Of a stretch of 64,000 nt of DNA, positions 28,199 through 36,502 are shown in pieces. This stretch comes from Pigmentiphaga kullae (GTDB taxonomy: Bacteria; Pseudomonadota; Gammaproteobacteria; Burkholderiales; Burkholderiaceae_B), in assembly GCF_004216695.1 (NCBI RefSeq), contig NZ_SGXC01000001.1, positions 558,001-622,000 on the forward strand, read 5' to 3'. The translations under genes and the position numbers were made by a program. The first letter of the stretch is position 1. Every line of letters begins with the position of its first letter. The notes below the pieces were generated by a model, which worked only from the letters and a program-made list of their open reading frames with translations, searched no databases and had not been told where the DNA came from.

Positions 28199-29140
28199 TC
28201 ATTCCGCCATGGAATACCCCGAATCCAGGTGCTTTTGTATGCGCATCTGCGTCGCTTCGGCCTCGGGCAGCAGCCAGTCCAGGAACCGGTCCCGGGCCGC
28301 GCCATGGCCGGCGCCCGTGGGCAGCACGGCGTGATAGGCATACCGCGTCCGCACGCATTCGCCCAGCGGGCGCACCAGGCGGCCGCTTTCCAGTTGGTCC
28401 AGCACCAGGAACAGCGGGCATATCGCCACGCCCAGCCCGGCCACCACGGCCGGAATCAACACCGAGAATCCTTCGAACAGCAGGCCGGTGCCCGCGCGAG
28501 GCGTCCAGGCGGGCGCGGCGCTCGCGCTCCATTCCCTCCAGTCATAGCCGCGCTGCGCGCGATGCAGTACCGGCAGGGACTGGACCTGCCGCAGCGTGGC
28601 ACGCGTATCCCCCAGCAGATCGGGACTGGCCACCAGCGCCATTTCGCGCCCCAGCAGCCGGATCGCCCGGGCGTCGGACCATCGTCCGGCACCAACCCGC
28701 ACCTCCAGGTCGAAGCGCTCGGTCACCGGCGAGAAATCCGGCAGGCGCGGGCGGACCGCCAGGCGCGTGCCGGGTGCCCGTTCGCGGAAGCCCGGCAGGC
28801 GGGGAATCAGCCAGTACGAGGCGAAAGCCGGAGACGCGGAGATCTCCACCGCGGCGGCGGGCGCCTTCTCGCCAGCCACTTCCTGCGCGATGGCCCTGCC
28901 CTCCTGCAGCATGGCCAGCGCATCGCTGGCGTGCGCCAGGTAGGCATGGCCGGCGGGCGTCAGCGCCAGCAGCTTGCCCGAACGCACGAACAGCCGGCAG
29001 CCCAGTTGTTCCTCCAGCGCCTGCACCTGCTTGCTGACGGCGCTCTGGGTCAGGCACAGCGTATCGGCCGCGCGGGTGAAGCTGTTGCAGCGGGCAACTT
29101 CGATGAAGGCGCGCAGCACCGGTACGGAAGGAATGTTCAT
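28199..29140 (-). CDS. LysR-family transcriptional regulator
   Basis: 313 residues. N-terminal winged helix-turn-helix: SFTRAADTLCLTQSAVSKQ at about 20-38, then the linker helix and a two-lobe effector domain (SPAFASYWLIPRLPGF onwards). It most resembles the GcvA-like LysR branch. It can act on two targets: the minus-strand catabolic operon starting at 28120, and the divergent glutamate-cyclase-like operon at 29268. The shared 127-base divergent region holds ATCGATAG and TTCGATTAT elements but no clean T-N11-A dyad that I would call. Effector unknown. Confidence 0.92.
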   Translation of the reverse strand: MNIPSVPVLRAFIEVARCNSFTRAADTLCLTQSAVSKQVQALEEQLGCRLFVRSGKLLALTPAGHAYLAHASDALAMLQEGRAIAQEVAGEKAPAAAVEISASPAFASYWLIPRLPGFRERAPGTRLAVRPRLPDFSPVTERFDLEVRVGAGRWSDARAIRLLGREMALVASPDLLGDTRATLRQVQSLPVLHRAQRGYDWREWSASAAPAWTPRAGTGLLFEGFSVLIPAVVAGLGVAICPLFLVLDQLESGRLVRPLGECVRTRYAYHAVLPTGAGHGAARDRFLDWLLPEAEATQMRIQKHLDSGYSMAE

Positions 29141-29267
29141 GATGAAGGGCGCTGGCGGCGCTGCATAACATTTGCTTATCGATAGCGCCGAGAATTCGAT
29201 TATGCCGTCGGACGCGCTACGACCCAGAATGGCTCCAGTCTAATCCAGAGCCATCCGGGAGCCTCCG

Positions 29268-30305
29268 ATGCCGGACATCATCGGCGAATACGTCGACCGT
29301 CTCGTCACGGTCGAGATGCGCAACCGCGCAATGAACCACAACATCATCGGCCCGATCTACGAGCGGGCGCGCGCCGAAGGCGGCGGCCGGCCGATCAGCG
29401 CGCGTGCCGCCCAGGCCCTGTTCGACGGCGTGCGCCCCGGCGACCGCGTCCTGATCGTGACCGGCGCCGGCTACGCGCCCGAGGCGCCCAACGGCGAGAG
29501 CGACGGTCCGCCCGGCGCGGCGGCCCTGGCCCATGCCCTGTTCTGGGGCCTGCAGGCGGTGCCGGTATTCGTGACCGAGCCCTGCCACGCCCCGCCGGTC
29601 GTGGCCAGCAGCCAGGCCGCTGGCATCATGGTGCGCGACTATGCGCTGTGCCGCGACCGCCGGATGGGCGCGGCGCTGGCGACCTCGCCCGAGCGGCAGG
29701 ACGACGTGCAGGCCTGGGCCGCCGGCCTGCTGGACGACTACCGGCCCCGGGCCATCGTGTCGATCGAACGCCTGGGGCCCAACGAGCATGGGCTGATCCA
29801 CTACTCCACGGGCGTGCGGCCCCAATCGTGCGTCGACCTTTCCCCGCTCTTCACGCTGGCTGCCCAGCGCGGGATCCTGTCGATCGGCATCGGCGACAAC
29901 GGCAACGAGATCGGCTTCGGCCGGATCTTCGACTTCATGAAATCCTTCCACCCCTACGGCCGGCGTTGCCAGTACGAGGGCGGGGTGGGCGTGCCGACCA
30001 CGGTCGCAACCGACATCTTCCTGCCGGCATCGATCTCCAACTGGGGCGCCTACGGGCTGTGCGCCATGCTGGCCTTCCTGTGCCGCCGGCTCGACGTGCT
30101 GTACACGCCCGCCATCGAGCGCGACGTGCTGCGCGCCTGCCTGGACGCGGGCGGCTGGGAGATGCGCTATTGCACCTCGCGCTTCATCGTCGACGGCACC
30201 GAAGGCGAAAGCTCGATGGCGATCATCCAGCTTCTGCGCGACATGGTGCGCGTCAACATCGCCCCGCCCGACCGTGGCCTGTCCCACGGCACGCTCGACC
30301 GCTAG
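29268..30305 (+). CDS. Glutamate cyclase-like protein (DUF4392 domain)
   Basis: 345 residues. The sequence matches the DUF4392/D-glutamate cyclase C-terminal domain: RVLIVTGAG near residue 62, a central VSIERLGPNE, and the signature GIGDNGNEIGFG near 210. The vertebrate homologue DGLUCY converts D-glutamate to 5-oxo-D-proline; there an N-terminal DUF1445 domain is present, which is missing here. The protein has no signal peptide. The ATG at 29268 follows GGGAG by eight bases. It heads a plus-strand set with a Bug receptor and an Asp/Glu-racemase-superfamily enzyme, each 26 bases apart, consistent with handling of a D-amino or dicarboxylic acid. The reaction is transferred from distant relatives. 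Confidence 0.78.
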   Translation: MPDIIGEYVDRLVTVEMRNRAMNHNIIGPIYERARAEGGGRPISARAAQALFDGVRPGDRVLIVTGAGYAPEAPNGESDGPPGAAALAHALFWGLQAVPVFVTEPCHAPPVVASSQAAGIMVRDYALCRDRRMGAALATSPERQDDVQAWAAGLLDDYRPRAIVSIERLGPNEHGLIHYSTGVRPQSCVDLSPLFTLAAQRGILSIGIGDNGNEIGFGRIFDFMKSFHPYGRRCQYEGGVGVPTTVATDIFLPASISNWGAYGLCAMLAFLCRRLDVLYTPAIERDVLRACLDAGGWEMRYCTSRFIVDGTEGESSMAIIQLLRDMVRVNIAPPDRGLSHGTLDR

Positions 30306-30331
30306 ATTTACCTACTTCGGGAGAATCCGAC

Positions 30332-31306
30332 ATGTCTGTTTCGTTCAGGCGCATCGCCGCCTGCCTGTCCCTCACGCTGGGCGCGCTGGGCGCCGCCCAG
30401 GCCCAGGCACCCGCGGCCTCCGGCCGTCCGCTGCGCATCGTCGTGCCCTACGCCTCGGGCGGGCTGGCCGACATCACGGCACGGCTGTTGTCCGAACATC
30501 TGGCCGCGCGGCTGCACCAGCCCGTGGTGGTGGAGAACAAGCCGGGCGCCAACGGCGCGATCGGCACGGCGCAGGTCGCCAAGGCCGCGCCCGACGGCAA
30601 TACGCTGGTGTATGTCGTCAGCTCGCACGTCTTCGGCCGCGCGCTCATTCCGGACCTGCCGTTCGACCCCATCAAGGACTTCGCGCCCGTCACGCTGGCG
30701 ACGCGCACGGCGATGGTGCTGGTGGCCTCGCCCTCGCTGCCCGTCGGCAACGTGCCGGAACTGGTGGCCTACGTGCGCGCCCGGCCGAACCAGCTCGCCT
30801 TCGCCTCGGCGGGCAACGGCAGCAACGTCCACGTCTTCGGCCAGTGGTTCGCCGACCTGGCCGGGCTCAAGATGACTCACGTTCCCTATAAGGGCAGCGC
30901 GGCGGCGCACATGGATCTCATCGCTGGCCGCACGCAGATCGTGTTCGATACGCTGGGCGCCGTGCAGCCGCACGTGGCCGCGGGCAACCTCAAGATCCTG
31001 GCGGCGGGCGCCGAACGGCTCTCGCGGTATCCGGACATCCCCACGGTGGCCGAGGCCGGCTACCCCGGATTCCGCGCCGAATCCTGGGGCGCCGTGCTGG
31101 CGCCCGCCGGCACCCCGCCCGCCCGCATCGACCAGCTCAATCGCGAGATCGTCGCGGCGCTGAAGCTGCCTGAAGTACGCAAGCGCCTCGAGGACGCCGG
31201 TGCGCAGGTGGTCGGCAGCACGCCCGCCGAACTGGGCCAGACCCTGGTGGCCGAGGAGCAGAAATACGGCGAGCTGATCCGCCGCATGGGGATACGGCTC
31301 GAATGA
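30332..31306 (+). CDS. Bug/TctC-family periplasmic solute-binding receptor
   Basis: 324 residues with a Sec signal (RRIAACLSLTLGALGAAQAQ). Landmarks: VVPYASGGLADITARL, VVENKPGANGAIGTA, ASAGNGSNVHVFGQ and HVPYKGSAAAHMDL. GGGAG precedes the ATG by eight bases. It lies between the glutamate-cyclase-like gene and the racemase-superfamily gene, so its ligand is probably their substrate, perhaps an acidic amino acid or dicarboxylate as known for some Bug proteins. No TctAB membrane genes are adjacent. Confidence 0.92.
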   Translation: MSVSFRRIAACLSLTLGALGAAQAQAPAASGRPLRIVVPYASGGLADITARLLSEHLAARLHQPVVVENKPGANGAIGTAQVAKAAPDGNTLVYVVSSHVFGRALIPDLPFDPIKDFAPVTLATRTAMVLVASPSLPVGNVPELVAYVRARPNQLAFASAGNGSNVHVFGQWFADLAGLKMTHVPYKGSAAAHMDLIAGRTQIVFDTLGAVQPHVAAGNLKILAAGAERLSRYPDIPTVAEAGYPGFRAESWGAVLAPAGTPPARIDQLNREIVAALKLPEVRKRLEDAGAQVVGSTPAELGQTLVAEEQKYGELIRRMGIRLE

Positions 31307-31332
31307 CCCGGGAACCAGAAAGGAGCATGTCC

Positions 31333-32109
31333 ATGAAGGCCGTTTCCCTGTACGCGCCCTATGGCTGGAAGGCGAAGATCGGCCTGATCGTCCCGTCCAC
31401 CAACACCATCAACGAGCCCGAGTTCTGGCGCATGGCGCCCGAGGGAGTGGGCGTGTTCACGGCCCGCGCCATGCTGCTGGGCAGCATGACCCAGGAGTCC
31501 TATGTGGCGATGGCCGAGGCGACCCGCTCGGCCGCCGACCAGTTGGCCACCGCCGAGGTCGACATCGTCGCCTACGGCTGCACCTCGGGCTCGTTCATGT
31601 GCCCCATGTCCGAGATCGTGGGCGACATCGGCAAGCGGGCGGGCGCGCCGGCGCTGGCGGCCTCGGGAGCCGTGGTCGCGGCGCTGCGGGCGCTGGGCGT
31701 GCGCAGCGTGGCCGTGGCCACGCCCTATGTGCAGCTGGTCAACCGGCGCGAGCGGGAATTCCTGGAGGAATACGGCTTTCGCGTGTCGTCGCTGCACGGC
31801 CTGGAGCTTGGGGAAACCCAGGAGGAACGCCGCGCCATCGGCCGGGTCCCACCCGAGGCCCTGTACCGGCTGGCGCGCCAGGCCGACCGCCCCGAGGCCG
31901 ATGCCGTGTTCATTTCCTGCACCAACCTGGCGTCGCTGGGCGTGGTCGCGGCGCTGGAGCGGGACCTGGGCAAACCCGTCATCACCAGCAACCAGGCCTG
32001 CTTCTGGGCATGCCTGCGCCGCCTGGGCCTGAACGACGCGATCGGGGGCCACGGCAGGCTGCTCGAATCGTGCCTCGCGCCTATCGACGACGCCGCCTTC
32101 GAAGTATGA
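31333..32109 (+). CDS. Asp/Glu racemase-superfamily enzyme (maleate isomerase/arylmalonate decarboxylase-like)
   Basis: 258 residues. Two catalytic cysteines are in the expected places: Cys83 in YGCTSGS and Cys196 in ISCTNLAS, with the substrate loop PSTNTINEPEF near residue 21. This pattern fits the maleate cis-trans isomerase/arylmalonate decarboxylase branch more than classical glutamate racemase. The ATG at 31333 is selected because AAGGAG lies seven bases upstream; in-frame ATGs at 31303 (overlapping the Bug stop) and 31327 are worse placed. It is the third gene of the glutamate-cyclase-like operon. Substrate likely a dicarboxylate or hydantoin-like acid. Confidence 0.85.
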   Translation: MKAVSLYAPYGWKAKIGLIVPSTNTINEPEFWRMAPEGVGVFTARAMLLGSMTQESYVAMAEATRSAADQLATAEVDIVAYGCTSGSFMCPMSEIVGDIGKRAGAPALAASGAVVAALRALGVRSVAVATPYVQLVNRREREFLEEYGFRVSSLHGLELGETQEERRAIGRVPPEALYRLARQADRPEADAVFISCTNLASLGVVAALERDLGKPVITSNQACFWACLRRLGLNDAIGGHGRLLESCLAPIDDAAFEV

Positions 32110-32146
32110 TCGGCGGAGTCCGGGCCCCGACAACCGCATCGCCACC

Positions 32147-33085
32147 TTGGCACGTCCGCTGAACTTCCGCCAGCTCGAAGCATTCCGCGCCGTCATGCTG
32201 ACCGGCAGCATGACGGGCGCCGGCCATGCGATGTCCATCTCCCAGCCGGCGGTCTCGCGGCTGATCCACGATCTCGAACACGAGCTCAAGCTGGTGCTGT
32301 TCCAGCGCCAGGGCGTGCAGATCATCGCGACCGAAGCGGCGGTGCGGCTGTACAGCGAAGTGGAGCGGCACTTCTCGGGCGCCGACCGGATCCGCGAGGC
32401 GGCGCGCGCGATCCGGCTGTCGACGGCAGGCTACCTGCACGTGGGGACGATGCCCAACCTCGCCTCGCACTGCCTGCCCGAAGCCATCGGCCTGCTGCTG
32501 CGGGACCATCCCGACGTCGTCGTTTCCGTCCATCCCGACAGCTCGATCAACCTCGTTTCCATGCTGCTACACGCGCAGCTGGACATCGTCTTCGGCACGA
32601 TGCCGCCCGATCCGGACGGCCTGGAGCACGACCCCTTTCCCTCGACCCAGGCGGTCTGCGTCATGCCCGCCGCCCATCCGCTCGCGCGCAGGAAGCGGAT
32701 CACGGTCAACGACCTGGACGGCCAGGACTTCGTCGCGCTGGGCCAGGCCAGCCGCCAGCGCATGCAGCTCAACAACGCGATGCTGGCGGCCGGCGTGCGG
32801 CCCAACATCCGCGTCGAGACCATGCACTCGTCTTCGGCCATCGGCTACGTCGGCCGCGGGCTGGGGATCGCGGTCATCGATCCCATCGCCATCATCGGCC
32901 ACCGCTCGCCCCAGGTCGCCATCCGGCCCTTCACGCCGGCGATATCGCTGGACTTCTCGGCCGTCTACCGGCGCAACGTGCCCAGGCCGGATGCGGCCGC
33001 CGCGCTGACCCGGGCGCTCAGGCGGGTGGTCGACGACGAACTGCAGAAACTGGGCGCCCGGATCCCCAGGACGGGCAAGGATTAA
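32147..33085 (+). CDS. LysR-family transcriptional regulator
   Basis: 312 residues. Helix-turn-helix TGSMTGAGHAMSISQPAVSR lies at about 19-38, followed by the linker helix and a two-lobe effector domain. TTG at 32147 is used because it gives the usual N-terminal length (LNFRQLEAFRAV); there is no ATG in frame before the helix-turn-helix except an internal one in VMLTG. No strong ribosome site is visible, so the start is less sure. It follows the racemase-superfamily gene by 37 bases and is probably the local regulator of that operon, placed at its end rather than divergently. Confidence 0.9.
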   Translation: MARPLNFRQLEAFRAVMLTGSMTGAGHAMSISQPAVSRLIHDLEHELKLVLFQRQGVQIIATEAAVRLYSEVERHFSGADRIREAARAIRLSTAGYLHVGTMPNLASHCLPEAIGLLLRDHPDVVVSVHPDSSINLVSMLLHAQLDIVFGTMPPDPDGLEHDPFPSTQAVCVMPAAHPLARRKRITVNDLDGQDFVALGQASRQRMQLNNAMLAAGVRPNIRVETMHSSSAIGYVGRGLGIAVIDPIAIIGHRSPQVAIRPFTPAISLDFSAVYRRNVPRPDAAAALTRALRRVVDDELQKLGARIPRTGKD

Positions 33086-33123
33086 AATACCGGCCACCCT
33101 CCCTAGATAGTCCAGTCCAGATC

Positions 33124-34356
33124 ATGTCCGAAGGCTTCACCACCCGCATCCTGCACAGCGACCGCCGCGGCTCGGTCGAGCACGGAGCGCTGCACAAACC
33201 CATGCACACCGCCTCCGCCTTCGGCTACGGCGACGCGCAAACCCTGGTCGACGTATTCCAGGGCCGCAATCCGGGCTACTCCTACGGCCGCCAGGGCAAC
33301 CCCACCACCGCCGCGCTCGAAGCCAAGATCACCGAGATGGAGGACGGCATCGGCACCGTCTCGTTCTCGACCGGCATGGCGGCCATCGCCGCGGTGCTGA
33401 CCACCCTGCTGCGCGAAGGCGACCACGTGGTCTCCAGCGGCTTCCTGTTCGGCAATACCAACAGCCTGTTCGCCACGATGAAGGGCCTGGGCGTGGAGGT
33501 GGACTTCGTCGACGCCACCGACGCCGCCAACGTCGAGCGCGCGCTGCGCCCCGACACCCGCCTGGTGTTCGTCGAGACCATCGCCAACCCCCGCACGCAG
33601 GTCGCCGCGCTGGCCGAGATCGGCGCGCTGTGCAAGGCCCGCGGCGTGCTGTACGTGGTCGACAACACCATGACCTCGCCCTACCTGTTCCGTCCCAAGA
33701 CGGTGCAGGCAGACCTGAGCATCAACTCGCTCACCAAGTACATCTGCGGCCACGGCAACGCGCTGGGCGGCGCGATCACCGACACCGGCCTGTTCGACTG
33801 GACCGCCTATCCCAACATCAGCCCGTCGTACCGCGGCACCAAGCCGGCCATGCAGGGCCTGCAGCAGATCAAGAAGAAGGGCCTGCGCGACATGGGCGCG
33901 ACCCTGGGTTCCGAAGCCGCGCACCGCATCGCGGCCGGCGCCGAAACGCTGAGCCTGCGCATGGAGCGCGCCTGCGCGACCGCCGCCGCGCTGGCCGCGC
34001 AGCTGGCCGCCCATCCCAAGGTCAAGCGCGTCTACCACCCCAGCCTGCCCGACCATCCGCAGCACGAGCGCGCCCGCGCCCTGTTCAAGCGGGGCGGCGC
34101 CCTGCTCGCGTTCGAACTGCAGGATGGAATCGACCCCGTACACTTCCAGAACCAGCTGCGCGTGGTCATTTCCGCCACCCACCTGGGCGACAACCGCACG
34201 CTGGCCATCCCGGTGGCGCAGACCATCTATTGGGAAATGGGTCCCGAGCGGCGGCGCGAGATGGACATCGCCGACTCGCTGATACGCGTCTCGGTCGGCA
34301 TCGAGGACCCCGAGGACCTGCTGGGCGACTTCGCCCAGGCCTGCGACGCCGTCTAG
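33124..34356 (+). CDS. Cys/Met-metabolism PLP-dependent enzyme (cystathionine gamma-synthase family)
   Basis: 410 residues, fold-type I. The PLP lysine is Lys205 in SLTKYICGHG; upstream YSYGRQGNPTTAALE and FSTGMAAIAAVL are family-typical, and RVSVGIEDPEDLL closes the protein. The family covers cystathionine gamma-synthase, cystathionine lyases, methionine gamma-lyase and O-acetylhomoserine sulfhydrylase; local sequence does not settle the reaction. It stands alone between a LysR gene and a convergent hybrid kinase (5-base gap). The ribosome site before the ATG is weak. Confidence 0.9.
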   Translation: MSEGFTTRILHSDRRGSVEHGALHKPMHTASAFGYGDAQTLVDVFQGRNPGYSYGRQGNPTTAALEAKITEMEDGIGTVSFSTGMAAIAAVLTTLLREGDHVVSSGFLFGNTNSLFATMKGLGVEVDFVDATDAANVERALRPDTRLVFVETIANPRTQVAALAEIGALCKARGVLYVVDNTMTSPYLFRPKTVQADLSINSLTKYICGHGNALGGAITDTGLFDWTAYPNISPSYRGTKPAMQGLQQIKKKGLRDMGATLGSEAAHRIAAGAETLSLRMERACATAAALAAQLAAHPKVKRVYHPSLPDHPQHERARALFKRGGALLAFELQDGIDPVHFQNQLRVVISATHLGDNRTLAIPVAQTIYWEMGPERRREMDIADSLIRVSVGIEDPEDLLGDFAQACDAV

Positions 34357-34361
34357 GGCCG

Positions 34362-36035
34362 CTAGGGCCGGTTCCCGTCCTCGTTCACGCCGCGTATCGC
34401 CGCGATCAGCGTCGCGGCCCGGTAGGGCTTGGTCACGTGGGCCTGGAAACCGCTATCCAGCGCGCGCTGGCGATCGTCCTCGCGCGCCAGGGCGGTCACC
34501 GCCACCGCACGCAGGGCCGTGCCGTCCAGGCCCATGCCTTTGCGCACCGTCTCGATCAACTGGTAGCCGTCCATGCCCGGCATGCCGACGTCGGCCACCA
34601 GCGCGGAATAGAAACCCGCGCCGCGCCCGGCCAGCTCCTCCAGCGCCGCGTAGGCCGAGGTCACGCCCGTGACCTCGGCGCCGTATTCACGCAGCAGGTG
34701 GGTCAGGTACTCGAGCATGTCGGGCTGGTCTTCCACTGCCAGGATGAGCTGGCCCGCCAGGCTGTCGGCATGCAGCAGGTCTCCTTTCTCTCCCTGGACG
34801 TCGCCGGTCTCGGAAGCGATCAGCGGCGAGCGGTACACCGGCAGGCTGACCGTGAAGCAGGCGCCGCGGTTCATGCCTTCGCTTTCCGCCCAGACCTCGC
34901 CGCCATGCATCTCGACCAGCTGCTTGACGATGGACAGGCCCAGTCCCAGGCCGCCGTAGCGCCGTGACGTCGAGCCGTCCGCCTGGCGGAAGCGGTCGAA
35001 CAGATGGGGAAGGAAACCGGGTTCGATGCCCACGCCGCTGTCGGCCACCGCGATCTCGAAGCGCGTGTCGGTGCGGCGGGCCGCGATGCTGATCCGGCCG
35101 TTGGGCGGCGTGAACTTGATCGCGTTCGACAACAGATTCCACAAGATTTGTTGCAATCGCGCGGGGTCGGCCAGTACCAGGCAGACCTCGAAGCTGTGCT
35201 GGAACTCCAGCCGTATTCCCTTGCTTTGCATGGACGGCTCGCTGGACTGCACGACGCGCGCCACGTGCTCGAAACCATCCAGGGGTTCCAGGTCGAGCTT
35301 GACCTTGCCCAGGAAGATCGCGCTCATGTCCAGCATGTCGGAAATCAGCGTGGCCTGGGTGCGGGCGCTCTGCAGTATGGTCGAGAGTCCCTTGCGCAGT
35401 TGCTCGTTCTCGGGCGCACGCTTGAGCAGCAACTGGCTCCAGCCGATGATGACCGACAGCGGCGTACGCAGCTCGTGCGACAGCGTGGCCAGGAACTCAT
35501 CCTTCATGCGGGTGGCGGCTTCGGCGTCGTGCCGGGCGGCGCGCTCGGCCGCCAGCAACTGTTCGCGCTGCGCTTCCATGAGGTAGCGTTCGGTGATGTC
35601 GCTGAACAGTACGGCAACGGTCGCCTCGTCCGGCTCGCCCAGGCGAAAGGCGTAGACGTCGAACCAGCGCCCCAGCGCTTCGGCGTGGTGCTCGAAGCGG
35701 GTCGGTTCTCCGGTCTGCGCGACGTCGCCGTAGATCTGGTACCAGTGTTCCTCGTGCTCGGGCGCCAGTTCGCGCATGCGCTTGCCCAGCGCGTGCCGCA
35801 GGCCGGTGTGGGCCTCGAAGGCGGGATTGATCTCAAGGAAACGATAGTCGGCCGGCTTGCCGTTCTCGTAGATCATCTGCAGGACGCAGAACCCCTGGTC
35901 GATGGATTCGAACAGCTGCCGGTAGCGGTCCTCGCTGCGCCGCAAGGCGTCGGCGGCCGCCTCTTCGTCCGGTCGCCGCCTGCCCTTGAACGTATAGGAC
36001 GCGATGTCCCACGGATGCATGTTCGCCGCCCCCAT
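34362..36035 (-). CDS. Hybrid sensor histidine kinase (PAS-HisKA-HATPase-REC), soluble
   Basis: 557 residues with no membrane span. One PAS domain (about 30-150) with a DITERYLME exit leads to a short coiled coil and HisKA with phospho-His187 in SHELRTPL. The HATPase domain has NLLSNAIKFT, VADSGVGIE and GLGLGLSIVKQ, and a receiver domain follows with VEDQPDM and acceptor Asp482 in ADVGMPGMDG. The ATG at 36035 is used; the ATG at 36020 (MHPWD) is equally possible. It is convergent with the PLP enzyme. As with the first hybrid kinase in the window, no output regulator is adjacent. Confidence 0.9.
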   Translation of the reverse strand: MGAANMHPWDIASYTFKGRRRPDEEAAADALRRSEDRYRQLFESIDQGFCVLQMIYENGKPADYRFLEINPAFEAHTGLRHALGKRMRELAPEHEEHWYQIYGDVAQTGEPTRFEHHAEALGRWFDVYAFRLGEPDEATVAVLFSDITERYLMEAQREQLLAAERAARHDAEAATRMKDEFLATLSHELRTPLSVIIGWSQLLLKRAPENEQLRKGLSTILQSARTQATLISDMLDMSAIFLGKVKLDLEPLDGFEHVARVVQSSEPSMQSKGIRLEFQHSFEVCLVLADPARLQQILWNLLSNAIKFTPPNGRISIAARRTDTRFEIAVADSGVGIEPGFLPHLFDRFRQADGSTSRRYGGLGLGLSIVKQLVEMHGGEVWAESEGMNRGACFTVSLPVYRSPLIASETGDVQGEKGDLLHADSLAGQLILAVEDQPDMLEYLTHLLREYGAEVTGVTSAYAALEELAGRGAGFYSALVADVGMPGMDGYQLIETVRKGMGLDGTALRAVAVTALAREDDRQRALDSGFQAHVTKPYRAATLIAAIRGVNEDGNRP

Positions 36036-36131
36036 CCGCCGGTTGTCCGTCGAAGAGGCAGTGTACCCGTGGCCCGGAGCGTCTCCCGGCAGGCATGTGT
36101 TTCAAGGCATGACCCCTGTGAGCCCGGGCGG

Positions 36132-36165
36132 GGGATGCTAGCATCCCGCCCATCGGGCTTCGCCC
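36132..36165. promoter_or_regulatory. Palindrome plus hairpin ahead of the ferredoxin gene
   Basis: A perfect 16-base palindrome GGGATGCTAGCATCCC (36132-36147), flanked by GGGCG/CGCCC, is followed at once by a small hairpin GGGC-TTC-GCCC (36155-36165). It lies 23-56 bases before the ferredoxin start and about 100 bases from the divergent kinase. It could be an operator or a structured leader; TGCTAGCAT could also serve as an extended -10-like element. Confidence 0.4.
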
Positions 36166-36187
36166 TGCCCTGCCTGAACCGTCTGCC

Positions 36188-36502
36188 GTGAACGCTCCCG
36201 CCGATACCTACCCCGTCACCCTCGACCCCCAGCAATGGACCTTCGCCGCCGGCAAGGACGAGAACCTGTTCCAGGCCGCGCGGCGCGCGGGCATACGGCT
36301 GCCCACCATCTGCCGCAACGGCACCTGCCGGACCTGTTTCTCGCGCATGGAAAGCGGCAGCGTCCGCTATCTGGTCGAGTGGCCGGGCCTGAGCGCGCAG
36401 GAAAAACAGGAAGGCTTCATCCTGCCCTGCGTGGCCGTGGCCACCGCGCCCATCGTCATGGTCAATCCGCACGCCGAGAAGACCGCCGACGCGGCGGGCT
36501 GA
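36188..36502 (+). CDS. 2Fe-2S ferredoxin
   Basis: 104 residues of the plant-type ferredoxin fold. Cluster cysteines are Cys42, Cys47, Cys50 (C-x4-C-x2-C in ICRNGTCRTCF) and Cys81 (ILPCVAV). Translation starts at GTG 36188; no ATG fits before the cluster. It is a small soluble electron carrier, possibly for an oxygenase. It is not part of an obvious oxygenase operon; the nearest candidate, the 3-hydroxybenzoate hydroxylase, needs no ferredoxin. The 3' end overlaps the LysR gene on the opposite strand by 41 bases, the longest overlap in the window. Confidence 0.88.
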   Translation: MNAPADTYPVTLDPQQWTFAAGKDENLFQAARRAGIRLPTICRNGTCRTCFSRMESGSVRYLVEWPGLSAQEKQEGFILPCVAVATAPIVMVNPHAEKTADAAG

